Assembly: GCF_949628265.1 (NCBI RefSeq)
Contig: NC_088786.1
Span: forward strand, 14,198,001 to 14,262,000
Length of the DNA: 64,000 nucleotides
Reading direction: 5' to 3'
Origin: Cloeon dipterum
Lineage: Eukaryota > Arthropoda > Insecta > Ephemeroptera > Baetidae
Part shown: piece by piece, positions 57,478 through 64,000 of the stretch
Position numbering within the stretch: position 1 is the first letter of the stretch
Layout: each line of letters starts with the position of its first letter
Made by a program: the position numbers and the translations under genes
Notes under the pieces: generated by a model
What the model was told of the DNA's origin: nothing
What the model saw: the letters and a program-made list of their open reading frames with translations, nothing else
Database searches by the model: none

Positions 57478-60012
57478 AAAATTAAAACCAAATAAATATA
57501 TACTTTGCAACATTTCCTTTATTCGATCACTTATTGATTAGAGTAACAGAAAACAATGAACAGAAGACTGAAAATTTATGATGATGTGAAAGCAGTGTGG
57601 CATGCATCCATCTTTATAGAACGGAAAAAAGGCTTGAAACTATTATGCTGTGCATTTGCATTATTTTCAGTATTTCTTCCATTTGCAGAAGTTAGTCATA
57701 CTGTCGATAAACATCCACATAAATATCATTTTCACCGTTCTGATTTACACCATCAACCAATCGCAGTTAACCAATAAATATAAAACTACATGACAAAAAT
57801 ATTGCAGCAACTGAATCACTGGCACTTGTCTGGCGAGTGTTCCTTTTTTATCAACCAGTTCTAGGATAGAACAGGTAACAGAACCAATAACCAATCCGAT
57901 GGACACTCGGCAGCAGGTGCCTAAAACAAATCCAAAGTGCCAAGCCAACCGGGGAACTAAGTGGAATGTAAAGAAGACTCCCCTCGATTTCCTGCATATC
58001 TATCATTGGTCTATGTACACATAATAAATTTATGCACCCGGCAGACTTGTCCACTTGGAACGCGCGAAATTAGTCAACAAAATCTAGACGTTAACTGCAT
58101 CCGATCAAGAGGCGCAAGCGTGCGCTGAAAACCGATTCTTCTCAGGGCCCTCAATTCACATTTGAAATAGTGCTGTTAAACTCGAAATTTGTGCAAGCTT
58201 CCCTTACGTGTACGCCAGGTCTGCTATGTTCATAAACGGAGAAATTTTGAGTTGACTCTTTTAATTTTTATTGTTTGCTAAGGCGAGTTCTTTGATTCAA
58301 AGACTGCAAGAAAAATAAATACTTGTTCTACCCCAAATGGAAGAAAGTTTCCATTGTCATTTTATCTTCCAGCTCTCTCTGAAAAGTGAGTGAAAACTCA
58401 CAACCAGACTCCAATCAAGATTTAAACGAAAGCCGAGCTTCCAGACCTCCAGATTTTGCCGTTTTTAAGTATGATTCAAGCATTATGGACCTATTCGTAG
58501 AAAATTTCGAGTTTTCGAGGTTAAGATTTGCTTTGATTCATTTGCGCCCCAAGAATGAATCAGTCTTCTGTTTACATTTATGATACAATAATTGGTTCGT
58601 TTTCTCCACTTGAATACATATTAAAATAACAACTAATATACACGTAAAATCAAGTCCCTGTAAAAGGATTTGGCGAAACTAAATTTTATCACAAGCATAC
58701 AGGCGATTAGTCTGATTCTTAGACAACACAATCACTCATTGTCAGAGATGTGTTACTTGTTTCTTTTTTGATGAAAATATGAATACAATCACTGCAATTT
58801 ACTTTAAAATATATCATGATGATTTTACTCACACACTCGTTGTTCAAACTGCACTCAAGAAAATATTATGCTAAGCCAGAACAGAAACCAAACAAATGTG
58901 GTTTTGGTGCTTGGTCTGGCTCGTTTACATGACTCTTGACTATTTGACATCAACATTAAATTACAGCTTACTATGACTGCGCTTTTAATGTTGTGAGTAA
59001 TGCATTTTAATTGGTGTGACAACACGTTTTTGCACTAAATACTTTGATAATATTCTCCTAACTAAAACCATTCAATAGTGTGTGGACCGACTACAAGCTG
59101 TTCGCATGCACGTTCTTTATTTGGCGAATTCCCAAAACGCTCGCAGAGAGTTTATATAACTTTCAAAATCAATATTGTATTTTCAGCCTCTCTTGTGAGC
59201 TCACTAAGTATTCCAACCCTTAAATACAGTGCTCTGTTGGACAGTAATTGTTTCATTAATTTACCTTTATACATTTTTCGCAAATACATTGGTATATATA
59301 TATTTTTGTCTTCAAACAACTAGGTTTTGCGTTAAACTACCACTCAACTTGTCTCGCACTCTTTCATTCGGTTCGTAATGGTGTTTACAATTACAATTAA
59401 TTATTGAGTTCGCCCGATAATGCGCTGTGTGTGTACGTCAATAAGTGTAACTTAAAGAGTAATGGAACAACTGAGATCAACAAGCCCTCTAATTCTCAGC
59501 TCCAACTCGCATCTGTGTTATTTACAAGAAGCTTAAAAATGTTATTCGCACACAAGTTTTCCTCCGAAATTGAAACGGAAAGTGAGTGAAACGCTGAAAC
59601 AAGACTGATTCGTGGTCGACAGATGCGGACTTAATACCTTTGATAGTGGTTTGGTATACTTCTGAGTGAGCGCCGCCGACAAATTAATATGAGTTCTCAC
59701 GCTTATTGAGGTTCCAGCAGGTATTATTCTTCTGTCTAGTTTGCATCATCTTGTATTGCACCGACTTCGCTTCTAGTAAACACAAAATGGGCTGAAAAAT
59801 AATTTATCAGTCAGTCGGAGGCTAAGCATTTCCCAATCTTATGGAAATTTCGTCTGGCTTTGGTTAAAAGTATAAACTATCAGTTAAAAATTTAGTGGAA
59901 CTTTGAAAATGAAAGCCCAGCAGCTAGAAAAGCTGAACCATGTGAATAAGGTTAGTTGAGCTTGAAATGCATTCTCAGGAATTTTTCATTTACGATAGAT
60001 TGCAGACAAACC
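57478..60012. other. Convergent spacer between ALG2 and lap
   Basis: AT-rich sequence that should hold the lap 3' UTR on the right. Apart from the weak hydrophobic frame listed separately, no gene, RNA gene or clear repeat is visible. Confidence 0.5.
57745..57995 (-). other. Unassigned hydrophobic ORF, possible terminal exon
   Basis: On -, a stop-free frame of about 82 codons ends at 57745. It follows a TTTTTTAC-poor but acceptable acceptor (tatgcag) near 57996 and reads SRGVFFTFHLVPRLAWHFGF, then two or three hydrophobic segments. A - strand AATAAA lies at 57518-57523. I do not recognise the family and saw no upstream exon. It may be chance, and an antisense frame of 73 codons (57556-57777) is equally open. 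Confidence 0.2.
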
Positions 60013-63000
60013 TTAAAGAGCACCGAAAGGATCAGGTTGGGGCTGTTGTGGTTGGGCTGGCATAGCTGCAGGCATCATTTGGGCTCCAGGCGCCGCCATC
60101 ATTGGCTGCTGAATTCCCCCAGGCCACATTCCCTGCAATCGCCGGACATATTTAAATGAGTGAATCTGAGAGCCAGTTGATGTACACGGGACTCCACACC
60201 AGCAAATCACGTCTAACAAGATGAAATATTTACAGTGCAAGAAGGGCCCACAGGAAAAAAATTGAAAGATGAGCAAGACAATGCAATCTAATCTAAGGAA
60301 GAGTTTTCAAAAGAAAGTGGATCAAGTGACACGCATCAATCGTGTGTTTCTTACCATCGTAGGGTAGACCTGGGGGCTAGGGTACGTGGTGAAGGGTACG
60401 GCTTGCGGAGCAGGTTGGACAAGTTGCATGCCCTGGCCCTACAATTGGCAAGCAGTCGTAACGTAAAAGAAATAAAAAAGTACTAGCGGGAAAACATGCC
60501 AACTCAAATGACTAGGGCTGAATATCCATCCATAGGCAACAATCTCTTTTAAGTCTTTTGATTCTTTTAATGCTTTAGAGATGTGGTTACATCAATTAGA
60601 GATAAATTTTAAAAATCTGAGTGATCTTTGATTACAGCTTAAATTTTTTTTCTAAAATGAGGAAAAAATGGAACAAATAATTAGCATAAATCGAGAAGGA
60701 AAACATTCTTAACAAATCGGAACTAGCTAAATCAAGGTTCTTTTGAAGGCAAGGCCAAACTTCTAGATTTAAAACTCCAGCGTTCGCCTTTTCTGATACA
60801 TTAGATCTCGAAAACCTTAGGCATCTAAGTCAGTATTTAAAGTTGCCCCATTAATATTGTTCCCAACTAACAGTAATAATGATGAGTTAAGACACAAAAT
60901 AATCACAGTCGATTCACAGTTAAATGACCGGAGAATGAGTATAAAATGATATTTTAATACACAGTCAATATTATGTTCATGCATGCATTTGGTGCCAATA
61001 AGATGTGTTGAAAAATGTTGAAAAACAAATAATACTGAAATAATGTGGATACACCCCTGTGCAATAATGTACAATTTCAGTCTCAGCCAAGGTTTTAAAA
61101 CTAACGGCATGCATTAAGAAACTTGGGGAAATTAAGAATTATTCATGATTCTCTGCTCACCATTGGTCGGTAATTGGCACCTGTGGTGGCCGCCATCGGC
61201 TGCGGAGTCCAGTTTGTGCCTGGCTTGGCAGTATTTTTAGGTGAGTTCCACTGCACTCCCCTGCACAAGACAATTTGTTGTGAATCAAATTTCTTGAGAT
61301 TCACTCGTGCTTAAGGTCTAAATTAAAACAAAATAACGATGGTAAAACTATGAAGTAGTATGAGTTGCGTTAAGATATTTGTCAAATTTAAAATAATTAA
61401 ATAGTGGAAGAGCAATGAAACATTTGTGATGTTATTTCCATCAGTCTTTTGATACTATGTAAAAAAATTCATTTGCTCTAGCTATTCACATTCAATTTTA
61501 TTTCCACCATAATGAAAACAATTTTAATGTGCAGTAGTATGGAGCCAAAATTCTATTGTTTCAATTAATTATAAATAAAAGACTAAAAAAAGAGTTCTTT
61601 ATTTGTCCAAAAACAACTCAAAAGTATCACGATATTTCCCAAATCATCTGATCAAAAACAGTAGAAACATTAATACTTGGGAGCCTGTTGGTTCTTATTG
61701 ATGGTGAGGTTGTCCGCCAGGCTGGCTAGGCTCGACTCGAGGTCTCCGGTGAGCAGGGTGCCAGTGGCAGCCTGTGGGGCTGGCTGAGCGGCTGCAACAA
61801 GAATGAACGGTTATTTGGGAAAATGAGCAGCACAGCGAAGGCACTTTCGTATCTCGCCAAGCAGCGTAAAGCAATGCTGAGACACAACTGGTGGGGTGAG
61901 CAGAGTTTTGTGAAGAAGACAGTGGTTAACGACCGAGTCAATTTTTGATTAATAAGCGGTTTGCAGGAAATTCCGTAGTCATGTACTTGTACCTGACTTG
62001 AAATTCTTCATACAGAAGTCTATGTACAGAGCATGCTGTTCAAACTTGATAAAAAACATGCAAAAATACTTTAAAAACCACTCAAAATCTGGCATCAAAG
62101 ATGGGATGGTATTATTGAGAAAAATGGATACTCGGCAATTGATGACATCGTCCAATTTTGTTAGATCCAATTCTGTATTCGTGGTGAAACGAGCAACATC
62201 GTCCATTGAATAGATCTTTTCGTTTTTTTCTGGGGCAGGGGAGTGTTGTAGGATGTGTTATATTTATTGTAGATAAAATGAATATACAAGAATTAGACAC
62301 TATTATTTTTAATTAAGACAATCATTTTATTTAATGTTAGATCAAAAAATTTTCTTTTAAAATCTCTCCCACTTTACTTTAAATATGTGCTTTGCAATTA
62401 ATCCTGGAAACGGTGCAGATTTAACGCCACTTAGAATTTAGTGTCATAATTCTTCTGAAATTCAGTAAATTACAATCACATGATTTGAGGAAAAATCAAA
62501 CTCAAACCCAGATAATGCTTTTTAAAAATTTAAAAGTGATCAAGGTCAAAATTTGCCCGTAATGATTTTGGGTTGCATATTTCTTGATAGCAGTGCAACA
62601 ATAGGAGAGACTAAACAACTGCTCAGATGATAGCTACACAGGCTGCGAGCGAGCCATCCGTCAGCGCAACACCAAGTGTGTGGTACAAACCGTCACCTGT
62701 TGGGCGTGCAGGCGATCCGAACGCAACCGAAGGGCTGCCACTTTGGGGCACGAGGGAGGAAACGATTGTGGGCGGCTGGGGCTGCTGCTGCACGGGAGCG
62801 GCGTGCGAGGGGGAGGCGCCCAGGGCGGCCAAGATGCTGTCGTTGAGGTCATCAAAGGCACTTTTTGCCTTGGACGGCGTGCCAAACAAGGGGGGTTCAG
62901 AGGGGGCGGGGGCAGCAGCCTCGGCGGCTGCAGGGAATTCGGCGCCAAACGGATTTGGATCGGCTGGCGACACAAATCCCAGCAGCGTGCACAGAGATTA

Positions 63001-63898
63001 GGCCAAAACCGTCTTAATATATGGCGGGCAAAGGCTTCACTTTTTTACATTCACTCATTCGATCACAGACAGAGTTTAATTTGGTTAGTCAAGAGAATAG
63101 GATTGGGAGAAATAGTCCACTGATTAAAAATAGGACAATTGTCCTGGAGGGTAAGATTTAAAATGTGACAAGATGGTGGAGAATGAAATACTTATACTGA
63201 GCAAATATTTTAATAAAAAATACTCTTCCTTGTTTCTAAACCTGCTACAAGAAGAATGCTGGAAATTGAATATTTCTTCCATCCTATTATTAAGGGCTTA
63301 GTCAGTAAGAGAAAAGGCATTCTCCATGACCGAAAAAACTGATCAATCGCATCAAAAGGAAGCAAAACTGAGTGTAAATTTTTGGTACAAAAGCAAAAGC
63401 TACAGACATCAACTTACAGCTATCACTTGCATCTCCAAAGACAGAACTGAACGCCTTTTCAGAGACAAAGTTTGATCCGACCGCGGCAGTGGCGGCAGGG
63501 AGAGGAGAGGCGCCTGAGAAACCTGTGTTTCACAAATGGGACAACACACAAATAAAAAATGAGAGAACAGTCCAACTAAAAATAGAAAATTAAAAACTGA
63601 GCCTCAGGCAGACATTTCCACTATGGACAACTTTTGTATACAATATGATGAAGGCATTATAACTAAAAACTCGTGGAAGCCCCGAGTGCTCTCGACTAAT
63701 ATCATGCCAATTTAAGTACACAACATCATAGTGAATCTTGTCTTGAGGACTAACTCTAATGGAACCACCCTCACCGTTACTGGCCCACATATTTGTGGGC
63801 GCGGCGGCGGCGGCTGCTGGCTGTGCGGGCTGGCCTCCAAACATGTCCGCGAAAGGGTTTCCAGCCAGTTGCAGAAGGTCGTCTGACGCTTTGTTCGC
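60013..63898 (-). CDS. lap: Clathrin assembly protein PICALM/AP180 (lap), C-terminal part
   Basis: PICALM/AP180 links PIP2, clathrin and cargo during endocytosis. Only the tail is in the window; the ANTH domain lies beyond the right edge. Seven exons in phase (63898-63775, 63522-63418, 62963-62697, 61791-61677, 61260-61161, 60438-60355, 60132-60013) give 304 residues plus stop. The tail is Pro/Ala/Gln-rich and disordered, as in the family. It has NPF motifs (GNPFADMFGG, PNPFGAEF) for EH-domain proteins, a C-terminal DPF (QPDPFGAL) for AP2, and the family block GDLESSLASLADNLTIN followed by VQWNSPK and TNWTPQP. The acceptor at 63899 has a weak pyrimidine tract, so the first listed exon border is uncertain. 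Intron 62696-61792 contains a candidate cassette exon. Confidence 0.88.
61993..62229 (-). CDS. Candidate cassette exon in the lap gene
   Basis: Within the lap intron 62696-61792, on -, a 237-nt stop-free stretch is bounded by an acceptor (CCTGCCCCAG) and a donor (GTACAAGT). It has exactly the phase of the intron: the G left by the upstream exon plus AA gives Glu, and its final G plus the CC of the next exon gives Ala. It would insert 79 residues: a charged start (KNEKIYSMDDVARF), then a more hydrophobic aromatic stretch (PDFEWFLKYFCMFF, ALYIDFCMKNF). I do not recognise the segment in PICALM. It could also be a chance frame or an exonised transposon. Confidence 0.4.
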
Positions 63899-64000
63899 CT
63901 TGAACATTATTGTCATTGATTAATTTTGGAAAATAAAAATTTTGGTTGCTTGGAGGTACTTGGAGGTTGCAATTTAAATGGAGAATGTATTCGGACAATA

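Noticed and set aside
62623-63123. + strand ORFs of 124 and 147 codons
   Set aside because: Antisense to the GC-rich lap exon 62963-62697, whose NPF motif and phase are convincing.

Overview
The window is nuclear DNA from an arthropod, most likely an insect. The genes are split by many short GT-AG introns (about 50-100 nt, with a few of 1-7 kb). Both strands carry conserved animal housekeeping genes, and the spacers are AT-rich. The order cannot be fixed from sequence alone. Exon coordinates were read by hand from splice sites and checked for reading phase at every junction.

Layout, left to right. (1) 28-7727: two spliceosome genes in tandem on +, CWC25 then CWC22 (nucampholin). (2) 11472-13662: Rab5 on +, behind a GC-rich upstream block and a long 5' intron. 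(3) 16075-19818: a CTDSP-type small CTD phosphatase on +, with an overlapping upstream ORF. (4) 24077-26685: PIG-T, a GPI-transamidase subunit, on -. (5) 26786-29103: a roughly 2.3 kb foldback-like element with inverted arrays of a 32-bp repeat and an inner palindrome of about 1.1 kb. (6) 29646-37071: NUP188 on +, 23 exons. (7) 37592-38083: a small THAP zinc-finger protein on -. (8) 38793-39482: mitochondrial ribosomal protein mS25 on +. (9) 39675-54488: a catalytically intact DPP4-family peptidase on -, with two alternative first coding exons far apart. (10) 55670-57397: ALG2 mannosyltransferase on +. (11) 60013-63898: the C-terminal half of the clathrin adaptor PICALM/AP180 (lap) on -, continuing past the window end. 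One of its introns holds an in-phase 237-nt candidate cassette exon.

Functional themes: RNA splicing (CWC25, CWC22), endocytosis (Rab5, PICALM), ER glycan and GPI assembly (ALG2, PIG-T), the nuclear pore, and mitochondrial translation. There is no operon logic. Neighbours are arranged head-to-head (PIG-T/NUP188, THAP/mS25, DPP/ALG2) or tail-to-tail (CTDSP/PIG-T, NUP188/THAP, mS25/DPP, ALG2/lap), so promoters and 3' ends are the shared elements.

Non-genic content includes the foldback element, a dispersed ~250-bp repeat present once in a NUP188 intron and once in a DPP intron, a likely LINE 3' fossil with an (AAT)n tail, and three GA microsatellites in the DPP intron. The most interesting items are the foldback element, the lap cassette exon and the alternative DPP cytoplasmic tails.
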